Virus record (IMG/VR): IMGVR_UViG_3300043395_002192
Location: 1-26,526 of that record
DNA: 26,526 nucleotides
DNA from: a virus
Reading direction: 5' to 3' (one strand)
Every line of letters begins with the position of its first letter. Position 1 is the first letter of the stretch. A program made the translations under genes and the position numbers. The notes beneath the pieces were generated by a model. That model had not been told where the DNA came from. It saw only the letters and a program-made list of their open reading frames with translations, and searched no databases. Below are positions 7,015 through 12,916 of the stretch, piece by piece.

Positions 7015-7345
7015 AAGGAACTGCCACACCCTCAGTTAACATTCTTTGGTTAATAGTAGCAGTATCTCCAGTAACATAAAGAGTTCCGAGTATTCTTCCA
7101 TACTTATCCTCTTTAGTTGTTTCAATCATCCACTCTCCTTCACGGGAGAGTTCTTTTTTTAGCCATTCTTTGGCGACAAGACCTTTTTCTTTCTCTTCTG
7201 TGCTTAAAGTTCTTGTTTCTGCAGCATTAATACCTTTTAGTCTGACTCTTTGTGAGATTGTCAAACCAAATCCTAAATCGATATCAACATCAACTGTGTC
7301 ACCATCAACAATTTTTTTGATCTTTTTGATTTTGTACTGATACAT
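7004..7345 (-). CDS. thermonuclease / staphylococcal-nuclease-like protein
   Basis: The 113-residue protein contains the SNase pattern: VDGDTVDVDIDLGFG, then RVRLKGINAAETRT (Arg and Glu of the active site), then YGRILGTLYV (second Arg). This fold cleaves DNA or RNA with calcium. ATG at 7345 is preferred over one 15 codons upstream because homology begins right after it; that upstream stretch overlaps the adjacent membrane-protein gene. No signal peptide is present, so it probably acts inside the cell, perhaps on host nucleic acid. It is the last gene of a four-gene minus-strand cluster. Confidence 0.88.
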   Translation of the reverse strand: MYQYKIKKIKKIVDGDTVDVDIDLGFGLTISQRVRLKGINAAETRTLSTEEKEKGLVAKEWLKKELSREGEWMIETTKEDKYGRILGTLYVTGDTATINQRMLTEGVAVPFMV

Positions 7346-7445
7346 TTTCTTGATTTGCGATTTGTAAAATTTTATAGATGACCCAAGCAACTCCTATGAG
7401 TCCTATTCCTAACATTATATTGACTGACCAAACTATCTCTCCCAT
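7305..7445 (-). CDS. small single-pass membrane protein, 46 residues
   Basis: Read on the minus strand from ATG at 7445 to TGA at 7305. The product MGEIVWSVNIMLGIGLIGVA... has one transmembrane helix (about residues 5-27) and a polar Gln/Asn/Lys-rich tail. It overlaps the thermonuclease start by 41 nt in another frame. Position in the compact cluster supports it. Function unknown; a holin-like or membrane-anchor role is only a possibility. Confidence 0.6.
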   Translation of the reverse strand: MGEIVWSVNIMLGIGLIGVAWVIYKILQIANQENVSVQNQKDQKNC

Positions 7446-7447
7446 AA

Positions 7448-7702
7448 TTAATTCTCTTCTATTCTAGTTTTTAATGCAATGATTGTAGTTAAAATTGATA
7501 ATAGAGTATCATATCCTCTTCTTTCAGATTCTTTGCAATCTAAAGGAGGAGGATTTTTTAATCCACCTAGAACATTTGATCTGTTAATTGATCCTGGAAT
7601 CATAAAATTACAGGAAATAAAATTAATACCAACGAACGTAACAACTGAAAAACAAACAACAAAAATTAATTTATTGAAATTTAAATTATTTTTTGTTGTC
7701 AT
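7448..7702 (-). CDS. membrane-anchored or secreted hypothetical protein, 84 residues
   Basis: The N-terminus has basic residues followed by a hydrophobic segment (about residues 12-30) ending F-I-S-C, a near-lipobox with Cys31, so a signal-anchored or lipoprotein form is plausible. The rest is polar with a P-P-P stretch and a hydrophobic C-terminal helix (LLSILTTIIAL). The ATG follows the upstream stop at once (TGAATG), with an AGAGGGG site. Small membrane protein plus lipoprotein-like protein next to a possible wall hydrolase would fit a lysis group, but this is inference. Confidence 0.6.
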   Translation of the reverse strand: MTTKNNLNFNKLIFVVCFSVVTFVGINFISCNFMIPGSINRSNVLGGLKNPPPLDCKESERRGYDTLLSILTTIIALKTRIEEN

Positions 7703-7894
7703 TCATTTCCCCTCTTGTTTGTGTATCCAAGTCTTAAGTTCGTGTAAATATTTTCTTAATATATCTGCTTTTTCTAAATGCCAAATATCACCACTTATGA
7801 AATACTCATGAGTGTGATTATCTATTGCTTTTAGAATTTGATGTATTGGTGCGTTCCACTTTTCTCTATGTGGAGTATTGAAGGTGCGTGACAT
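7703..7894 (-). CDS. hypothetical protein, 63 residues
   Basis: First gene of the minus-strand cluster. The ATG at 7894 is preceded by AGAAGG. The product MSRTFNTPHREKWN... is rich in His and Trp, predicted mostly helical, without a membrane segment. It is translationally coupled to the 84-residue gene. A GATAAATA late-like box lies about 20 nt upstream on the same strand. Family not recognised. Confidence 0.65.
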   Translation of the reverse strand: MSRTFNTPHREKWNAPIHQILKAIDNHTHEYFISGDIWHLEKADILRKYLHELKTWIHKQEGK

Positions 7895-7913
7895 TAAATG
7901 TGCCTTCTTTATT

Positions 7914-7921
7914 TATTTATC
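7914..7921 (-). promoter_or_regulatory. late-like promoter box GATAAATA (minus strand)
   Basis: Read on the minus strand it matches NATAAATA and stands 20 nt before the first gene of the minus cluster. It forms a divergent pair with the plus-strand box at 7935-7942. Confidence 0.5.
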
Positions 7922-7934
7922 AATTATTATCCGA

Positions 7935-7942
7935 AATAAATA
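7935..7942 (+). promoter_or_regulatory. late-like promoter box AATAAATA (plus strand)
   Basis: It matches NATAAATA and lies 22 nt before the ATG at 7965, suiting late expression of the internal-protein candidate and virion gene downstream. It also reads TATAAT close by (7941 on), so a sigma70 -10 element is an alternative. Confidence 0.5.
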
Positions 7943-7964
7943 TAATATAAGAAGATCAAGACAT

Positions 7965-8297
7965 ATGAAAACATACAAACAATTTATTTCTGAAAATGTA
8001 AATATTTCTGGTAATGCTTCTGTAGGAACTTTAATTATTAATGGTTCTGAAGAACAAGCGTCTCAGCCAGTTGGAGAGCAATTTTATGCTGATTTTATGT
8101 GGGAAGGAAACATCTATAGGATTGAACTGATTTCTGATTCTAATAATCTTCCATCTAGAGAAAAACTTGCAGAGCAAATTCAAAATGAATATCCTGGAGC
8201 AATTGTGCATAACATATATCCAGCATTAGGAACAAATAATCCTTATAAAGTTTCAGACATAAAGAGATATCACCCAGCAAAATTAGATTGGATTTGA
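7965..8297 (+). CDS. candidate phage internal protein with T4-type capsid-targeting sequence
   Basis: This 110-residue protein starts MKTYKQFISE, nearly the same as the capsid-targeting sequence MKTYQEFIAE of T4 internal proteins I, II and III. In T4 that peptide directs proteins into the prohead and is cut after its Glu by the gp21 protease, whose sites end in (I/L)-x-E. Here I-S-E precedes Asn11, leaving a mature protein of about 100 residues. ATG 7965 is chosen because of this match; a longer in-frame start lies at 7878 and would overlap the divergent gene. The rest (beta-rich, then an NEYPGAIVHNIYP segment) is not recognised. The next gene is a probable virion protein. Delivery into the host with the DNA is inference. 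Confidence 0.72.
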   Translation: MKTYKQFISENVNISGNASVGTLIINGSEEQASQPVGEQFYADFMWEGNIYRIELISDSNNLPSREKLAEQIQNEYPGAIVHNIYPALGTNNPYKVSDIKRYHPAKLDWI

Positions 8298-8305
8298 GGT
8301 AAATA

Positions 8306-9628
8306 ATGGCTCAGTGGAATAAGCATAAACAAGATTATTTGAATCAAGAAAGATCTCTTTTTGAAGTTAATAATATAGCTACAAAAGATGGTAGAATAGT
8401 AGATGATTATAATAGATTTCCTGTTACTATAAATTCAGATGCATTTGGAAGAACAAGAGTATCAAGTCCATTAACACTCTTTGATTCTTCTCATAGATAT
8501 AGAGATAATAATCTTTGGGACAGTCTGGTTATAGGAACTGGTTCTACTGTTGGTTTTGTAACTACTCAAGGGCTAGTTGATATTGGCATTGGAACTACTG
8601 CTGGTTGTTCTGTGATTAGAGAAACAACAAAAACATTTTCTTATCAGCCAGGAAAATCTTTATTAATTATGAATACATTTGTGATGAATGAACCAAAGCA
8701 AAATTTGAGACAAAGAGTTGGATATTTTGGTTCAGATAATGGAATGTATTTTGAGGTAGATGGAACTATAGCATATTTCGTAGAAAGAAGTTTATCAACT
8801 GGAACAGAAACTAAAGTACCACAGACAGATTGGAATATTGACAAATTAGATGGAACTGGAGTTTCTGAAATTACGTTAGATCCATCTAAAGCCCAAATTC
8901 TTTGGATGGATATTGAATGGTTGGGCCTCGGGACGGTTAGACTTGGCTTTGTAATTGATGGTCAGTTTATACACGCACATTCATTTCACCATGCAAATAT
9001 AATTCAATCAACATACATTACAACTGCATGTCTTCCAATGAGGTACGAGTTGAGTAATACTGGAGTGACTACCAGCCCTAGTAACATGAAGCAGGTTTGT
9101 TCTTCTGTGATTTCTGAGGGGGGTTACGAACTTCGTGGATTGCAACAAGCAGTTTCGACACCAATTCAATCCCCAATAGATTTGCCAAGTGCAGGAACAT
9201 ATTATCCAATAATTTCAATTCGTTTGAAATCGCCAGTTAATGGACAGCCAGATAGATTGGATGCTATTGTCATTTTAACAGCATTATCTTTGATGGGAAC
9301 TGGGAATGGTCCAAAATATAATTGGCAAATAAGAGCTAGTGGAATTACGTCTGGTGGAATATGGAATAGTGCTGGGTCGGATAGTGCGGTAGAATATAAA
9401 ATTGATGGAGGAACTATAAGTGGAGGAAGAATCTTAGCATCAGGATTTCTTACTTCTGCCAACCAATCAACTCCAACAATTGATATTCTTAAAGAAGCAC
9501 TTTTTAAATTCCAGCTTGAAAGAAATGGTTTAACTCAAGTTCCTTATGAATTGACTTTAGTTGCTTCTTCAGATACTGCTGGAGCAGATATTTTTGCTTC
9601 TATGGATTGGGAAGAATTTAGTAGATAG
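8306..9628 (+). CDS. probable virion structural protein (440 residues)
   Basis: Long beta-rich protein with many Gly, Ser and Thr residues and no signal peptide or membrane segment. It begins MAQWNKHKQDYLNQ and has a mid-region rich in aromatic beta-strands. GAGG precedes the ATG by 8 nt. It follows the internal-protein candidate by 8 nt, so both probably share the late-like promoter. Long proteins of this composition in cyanomyoviruses are often virion-associated, possibly tail or fibre-related; I cannot name a T4 counterpart. Assignment rests on composition and context. Confidence 0.6.
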   Translation: MAQWNKHKQDYLNQERSLFEVNNIATKDGRIVDDYNRFPVTINSDAFGRTRVSSPLTLFDSSHRYRDNNLWDSLVIGTGSTVGFVTTQGLVDIGIGTTAGCSVIRETTKTFSYQPGKSLLIMNTFVMNEPKQNLRQRVGYFGSDNGMYFEVDGTIAYFVERSLSTGTETKVPQTDWNIDKLDGTGVSEITLDPSKAQILWMDIEWLGLGTVRLGFVIDGQFIHAHSFHHANIIQSTYITTACLPMRYELSNTGVTTSPSNMKQVCSSVISEGGYELRGLQQAVSTPIQSPIDLPSAGTYYPIISIRLKSPVNGQPDRLDAIVILTALSLMGTGNGPKYNWQIRASGITSGGIWNSAGSDSAVEYKIDGGTISGGRILASGFLTSANQSTPTIDILKEALFKFQLERNGLTQVPYELTLVASSDTAGADIFASMDWEEFSR

Positions 9629-9629
9629 T

Positions 9630-9743
9630 TTATTTTTTCTTACCCCCATTTTTTGCTTTTTTCGCAGTCGCATTTCCTTGATTTTGTTTTGACTGCTTTC
9701 CGCCAGAAGAACCTTTTTTACCTTTGTTTGGCGACTTAGACAT
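9630..9743 (-). CDS. 37-residue very basic Lys/Gly/Ser-rich protein
   Basis: Read on the minus strand from ATG 9743 to TAA 9630, with AAGGA 9 nt before the start. The product MSKSPNKGKKGSSGG... contains about 13 lysines, few hydrophobic residues and no aromatic ones; it should be disordered and may bind nucleic acid. It converges on the virion gene with one base between stops and diverges from psbA, whose -35 is only 36 nt away. Confidence 0.7.
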   Translation of the reverse strand: MSKSPNKGKKGSSGGKQSKQNQGNATAKKAKNGGKKK

Positions 9744-9778
9744 TAGTAGTCCTTATGATTATCATATTATTTAGGGGC

Positions 9779-9812
9779 TTGACAGACTCGTAAAGATCTG
9801 TTACAATAAATA
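9779..9812 (+). promoter_or_regulatory. composite sigma70 / T4-late-like promoter of psbA
   Basis: TTGACA (9779-9784), 17-nt spacer, TACAAT (9802-9807) with TGT before the -10. AATAAATA (9805-9812) overlaps the -10 and matches NATAAATA. The same layout is seen at 3706-3739. An ACAGA/TCTGT dyad spans the spacer in the same place as an ACATG/CATGT dyad in the porin promoter. Confidence 0.8.
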
Positions 9813-9976
9813 CATCAACAGGTTAAGAAATGTAACAGGTTCTTAATGTTGTCCTCTTCCTAACCGAGACCTATGGGGAGGTTAAACACAGTCTCTCATA
9901 CCCACAATGGAGGGTGTTGTGGGAATATCTGTACCGTTCAGTTCCCCCTGAATTTTTACTTACCCTTTTAACAAAA
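9813..9976 (+). promoter_or_regulatory. psbA 5' leader with repeats and hairpin
   Basis: The roughly 160-nt leader has two direct copies of AACAGGTT (9817-9824 and 9834-9841) and a hairpin with arms CCCACAA (9901-9907) and TTGTGGG (9917-9923). No clear Shine-Dalgarno site precedes the ATG at 9977. It may control message stability or light-dependent translation, as psbA leaders do in hosts; this is inference. Confidence 0.5.
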
Positions 9977-11314
9977 ATGACTGCTACAATTTCACAACAA
10001 CGACAACTTAATACTTGGGATCAGTTCTGTGACTGGGTTACTTCAACGAACAACCGCCTTTATGTTGGTTGGTTCGGTGTATTACTTATTCCATGCCTTC
10101 TTGTTGCTACTTCAGTTTTTATTATTGCTTTTATTGCAAATCCGCCAGTAGATATTGATGGTATCCGAGAACCCGTTTCTGGGTCTTTAATGTGGGGAAA
10201 CAACATCATTTCTGGTGCTGTCGTTCCTTCTTCTAATGCTATTGGACTACACTTGTATAATCTTTGGGATGCTGCTTCTATTGATGAGGCACTTTACAAT
10301 GGGTGGGCATATCAAGCAGTAGTATTCCATTTTCTTATCGGAATTTATGCTTATATGGGTCGTGAATGGGAACTTTCTTACCGACTGGGTATGCGTCCTT
10401 GGATTTGTGTCGCTTACTCAGCTCCTGTTGCCGCTGCTACTGCTGTTTTCCTGGTCTACCCCTTTGGACAGGGTTCCTTCTCTGATGGAATGCCGCTTGG
10501 GATTTCTGGCACTTTTAACTACATGCTTGTATTCCAGGCAGAACACAACATTCTTATGCATCCTTTCCACATGCTGGGAGTTGCTGGGGTCTTCGGTGGT
10601 TCTCTTTTCTCTGCTATGCACGGATCTCTTGTCACCTCTAGTCTTGTACGTGAGACGACAGAAAATGAGTCCCAGAATTATGGATACAAGTTCGGACAAG
10701 AAGAAGAAACATACAACATCGTAGCAGCACACGGTTATTTCGGTCGCCTTATTTTCCAATATGCTTCCTTCAATAACTCACGTTCTCTGCACTTCTTTTT
10801 AGCGGCGTGGCCCGTTGTGGGCATCTGGTTTGCTGCTCTTGGTGTTTCTACGATGGCTTTTAATCTCAACGGACTGAATTTCAACCAGAGTATTCTGGAT
10901 AGTCAAAACCGAGTAATTCCTACTTGGGCTGATATTCTGAATCGTGGTGGACTTGGAATGGAGGTAATGCACGAACGGAACGCTAGATTTGTTGGTGTTC
11001 TTGCCTAGTAATAGGCATTAGTAAAATCGGGTTAAACGGGGAAACTCTCAAGTAGACAATCCCGTACCAAGTCAGAAAGGGTTTAAGTTTTCTGAAAGGT
11101 CTAACGACTAGGTAGTGAGTCCCAACAATAATCTACCCACGAATGCCCGACTCCTTAATAAACATAAGGATGAAGAGATAGTCTGAACTTACTGGTGACA
11201 GTAAGAAGTAAAGAATAAAGAGTCTTTACGGTAACATAATTGCACAATTTCCCACTTGACCTTGCTAGTGTAGAAGCAACACCAGTTGCTCTTACTGCTC
11301 CTTCAATCGGTTGA
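9977..11314 (+). CDS. psbA: photosystem II D1 protein, split by a group I intron (join 9977-10984, 11243-11314)
   Basis: Joining exon 1 (336 codons) and exon 2 (23 codons plus stop) gives exactly 359 residues, the usual cyanobacterial D1 precursor length. Key residues fall at standard positions: Tyr161, Asp170, Glu189-His190, His198, His215, Ser264 and His272; His332 and Glu333 are in exon 1, while His337, Asp342 and the C-terminal tail with processed Ala344 are in exon 2. Residue 130 is Glu, the high-light D1 form. The start is ATG 9977 ([10 protein letters not shown]); an upstream in-frame ATG at 9914 adds non-D1 residues. D1 turns over rapidly in light, and a phage copy sustains photosynthesis during infection. 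Unspliced mRNA would read seven intron codons and stop at 11008. Confidence 0.97.
10985..11242 (+). mobile_element. group I self-splicing intron in psbA (258 nt)
   Basis: Exon end GAACGCT pairs with intron GGTGTTC (10994-11000) as P1, with the conserved U-G at the splice site. P2 is TGCCTA/TAGGCA (11002-11007 with 11012-11017). P7 is GACTA (11106-11110) with TAGTC (11179-11183), in the typical contexts AACGACTA and AGATAGTC. P9 is CTTACTG/CAGTAAG with a GTGA loop (11188-11205). The intron ends with the required G at 11242. It has no internal gene. D1 reads through perfectly once it is removed. psbA group I introns are known from Synechococcus phage S-PM2 relatives. Confidence 0.95.
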
Positions 11315-11341
11315 TATAACAACTGAATATGTGATATAATT

Positions 11342-11366
11342 AAGAGACCTTCGGGTCTCTTTTTTT
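11342..11366 (+). terminator. rho-independent terminator after psbA
   Basis: Arms AAGAGACC (11342-11349) and GGTCTCTT (11354-11361) close a TTCG tetraloop, followed by a T-run. Confidence 0.95.
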
Positions 11367-11373
11367 ATAAATA
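11366..11373 (+). promoter_or_regulatory. T4-late-like promoter box TATAAATA before the endonuclease
   Basis: An exact TATAAATA uses the last T of the terminator tail and lies 26 nt before the endonuclease ATG, a normal late-promoter distance. Confidence 0.65.
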
Positions 11374-11399
11374 GTTATGGAAAGTTATGAGCAACTTAT

Positions 11400-11996
11400 A
11401 TGGATTTGCACGAATTAGTAATAAATGAATGTGAAAGACGAGGGCTGGAACTAATATATCTTCCAGAAAAACTTGTGCGTCGTTCTACTGATGTGATTGT
11501 TAGTTGCCCTTGTACAGGAAAAAGAAATATGAGTATAAGAAACTTTATTGTGACTTATGAGAAAGGTGGTGAAGCGTTTTGCTGTAAAAGAAAATCAAAA
11601 GTTGGAAAAAACAATCCAGCATTTGGAAAACCAACTTGGAATGCTGGAACTGTTGGTGTATCAAAAAGTTATGGATTTTTTGGGTTTAAGGAGGAATGGT
11701 CTGATAGAGAAGATTATTTGTATTTTATAGAAACTACATATGGAACCTACAAAATAGGTAGGTCTTTTCACGGAATAAAATATCGTTTTACTGAAACTAC
11801 AAAAGAACTTGGTGAATGGAAAGCAACTCATAAAGAAGTATTTGATTGTGAAAGATACATATTGAACACATATAAACAATATCAAAAAAAGATTGATGGT
11901 ATAATTGGAGGGTCTGAACATTTCACAAAAGATTTGCCCATAGATAAAGTTATAGAATACGCTAATAGCAATTTGCAGAAAAATTATGTCTCATAA
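11400..11996 (+). CDS. free-standing GIY-YIG-like homing endonuclease
   Basis: The 198-residue protein has a Cys-rich N-terminal part (CPC near residue 36, CC at 61-62), then a NUMOD3-like segment VGKNNPAFGKPTWNAG (about 68-83) found in DNA-binding parts of homing endonucleases. DYLYFIETTYGTYKIGRSF (about 105-123) resembles a GIY-YIG core, with a Glu/Asn region downstream and GGSEHF near residue 170. It is not inside the intron but directly after intron-bearing psbA. A free-standing endonuclease cutting the intron-insertion site of psbA (F-CphI) has been described in related phages; whether this is the same family is not established here. Confidence 0.75.
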   Translation: MDLHELVINECERRGLELIYLPEKLVRRSTDVIVSCPCTGKRNMSIRNFIVTYEKGGEAFCCKRKSKVGKNNPAFGKPTWNAGTVGVSKSYGFFGFKEEWSDREDYLYFIETTYGTYKIGRSFHGIKYRFTETTKELGEWKATHKEVFDCERYILNTYKQYQKKIDGIIGGSEHFTKDLPIDKVIEYANSNLQKNYVS

Positions 11997-12105
11997 ACCT
12001 CAACACGAACCTATGGAACCCTGGGTAGTTTGGGCAGGTGTAGGAATAATGGGATTCACTATTATTGTGTTTGTAGTATTCACCTTAAGTATGATGTACT
12101 TTTAA
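11986..12105 (+). CDS. 39-residue single-helix membrane protein
   Basis: The ATG at 11986 overlaps the endonuclease end by 11 nt and the frame runs to TAA 12105. The product MSHKPQHEPMEPWVV... has a polar 11-residue head and one long hydrophobic helix (about 13-37). Head and helix resemble small thylakoid subunits, but no family is recognised. It probably belongs to the same transcription unit as the endonuclease and the next tiny gene. Confidence 0.6.
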   Translation: MSHKPQHEPMEPWVVWAGVGIMGFTIIVFVVFTLSMMYF

Positions 12106-12109
12106 GCAT

Positions 12110-12178
12110 ATGATGTTTATTCTCGCAGTCTTTATTCTTTTTGGCATTTTTATGTTCATAATGTCTATGATAGAATAA
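12110..12178 (+). CDS. 22-residue hydrophobic peptide (tentative)
   Basis: Two consecutive ATG codons at 12110 and 12113 open a frame of MMFILAVFILFGIF... ending M-I-E and TAA 12178. It is one transmembrane helix. It lies 4 nt after the previous membrane-protein gene and before a terminator, so the reading is plausible. Too short to judge by coding statistics. Confidence 0.4.
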   Translation: MMFILAVFILFGIFMFIMSMIE

Positions 12179-12201
12179 TATGTTCGATTCATGACAATTC
12201 A

Positions 12202-12229
12202 TTGACAGCCAAAAAGAACTCCTTATAAT
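12202..12229 (+). promoter_or_regulatory. near-consensus sigma70 promoter of talC operon
   Basis: TTGACA (12202-12207), 16-nt spacer, TATAAT (12224-12229). Expected start of transcription near 12236 gives a leader of only about 18 nt before talC. Confidence 0.85.
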
Positions 12230-12253
12230 TACTAATGAGTTCTTTCTTTTTTT
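12213..12253 (+). terminator. terminator hairpin whose loop holds the talC -10 box
   Basis: Arms AAAGAACTC (12213-12221) and GAGTTCTTT (12237-12245) enclose a 15-nt loop containing TATAAT, followed by a T-run. It would stop read-through from upstream, but transcripts starting at the internal promoter lack the left arm and so escape it. Confidence 0.8.
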
Positions 12254-12916
12254 ATGAAGATCTTTTTAGATACAGCAGACGTTTCACTTATCGGTTCAGC
12301 ATACGACACAGGATTACTTGATGGTGTCACTACAAATCCATCATTAATTCTCAAAAGTGGCAGACAACTTCAAGAAGTTATTAATGAGATTGCAAATATA
12401 TTTCCAGAGTTAGAAAGCATTTCGGCAGAAGTCGTTGCAGATACTGCAGAGGAAATGCTTACAGAAGCAAAGAATTATTACACAATTTCACCAAGTGTTA
12501 CCATCAAAGTTCCTTGTACTGTAGAAGGACTGAAGGCGTGTAAGTTCCTATCAAAGCAAGGAATCAAAACTAACGTAACTTTAGTGTTCTCGGTAGCACA
12601 GGCAATTCTTGCATCAAAAGCAGGAGCAACATTCATCTCACCATTCGTAGGTCGTTGGATGGATAACTCAATTGATGGTATTGAGTTGATTAAAAATATC
12701 CGTAAGGTATTTGACCGCTCAGGTACATCTACACAAATTCTTGCAGCATCTCTTCGTGATGTAAGGCAAGTAGAACAATCTGCTCTTAATGGTGCAGATG
12801 TGGTTACAATTCCTCCAGTAGTATTCTGGGCGATGTATAAGAACATTATGACTGAGAAAGGACTGGAGTTATTCCAAAGGGATTGGGAGGAAGTTCTTAA
12901 GAGTAAGGGTGAATGA
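12254..12916 (+). CDS. talC: transaldolase, short TalC/FSA-type
   Basis: The 220-residue protein has DGVTTNPSLI (about 23-32), catalytic IKVPCT with Schiff-base Lys85, and a C-terminal segment like other small TalC proteins. Glu59 stands where fructose-6-phosphate aldolases of this fold have Gln, which favours true transaldolase chemistry (moving a dihydroxyacetone unit between sugar phosphates). It feeds the pentose phosphate pathway in the host cytoplasm. The start has no Shine-Dalgarno site, only a U-rich leader. The stop overlaps zwf by 4 nt. Confidence 0.96.
   Translation: MKIFLDTADVSLIGSAYDTGLLDGVTTNPSLILKSGRQLQEVINEIANIFPELESISAEVVADTAEEMLTEAKNYYTISPSVTIKVPCTVEGLKACKFLSKQGIKTNVTLVFSVAQAILASKAGATFISPFVGRWMDNSIDGIELIKNIRKVFDRSGTSTQILAASLRDVRQVEQSALNGADVVTIPPVVFWAMYKNIMTEKGLELFQRDWEEVLKSKGE

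Noticed and set aside
9914-9976. Upstream in-frame ATG that would add 21 residues to D1
   Set aside because: The added residues are unlike D1, and the product from ATG 9977 gives exact D1 numbering and the standard 359 residues.
10985-11008. psbA as a truncated pseudogene ending RFVGVLA
   Set aside because: The missing C-terminal codons are found intact at 11243-11314 and a complete group I intron fold lies between.
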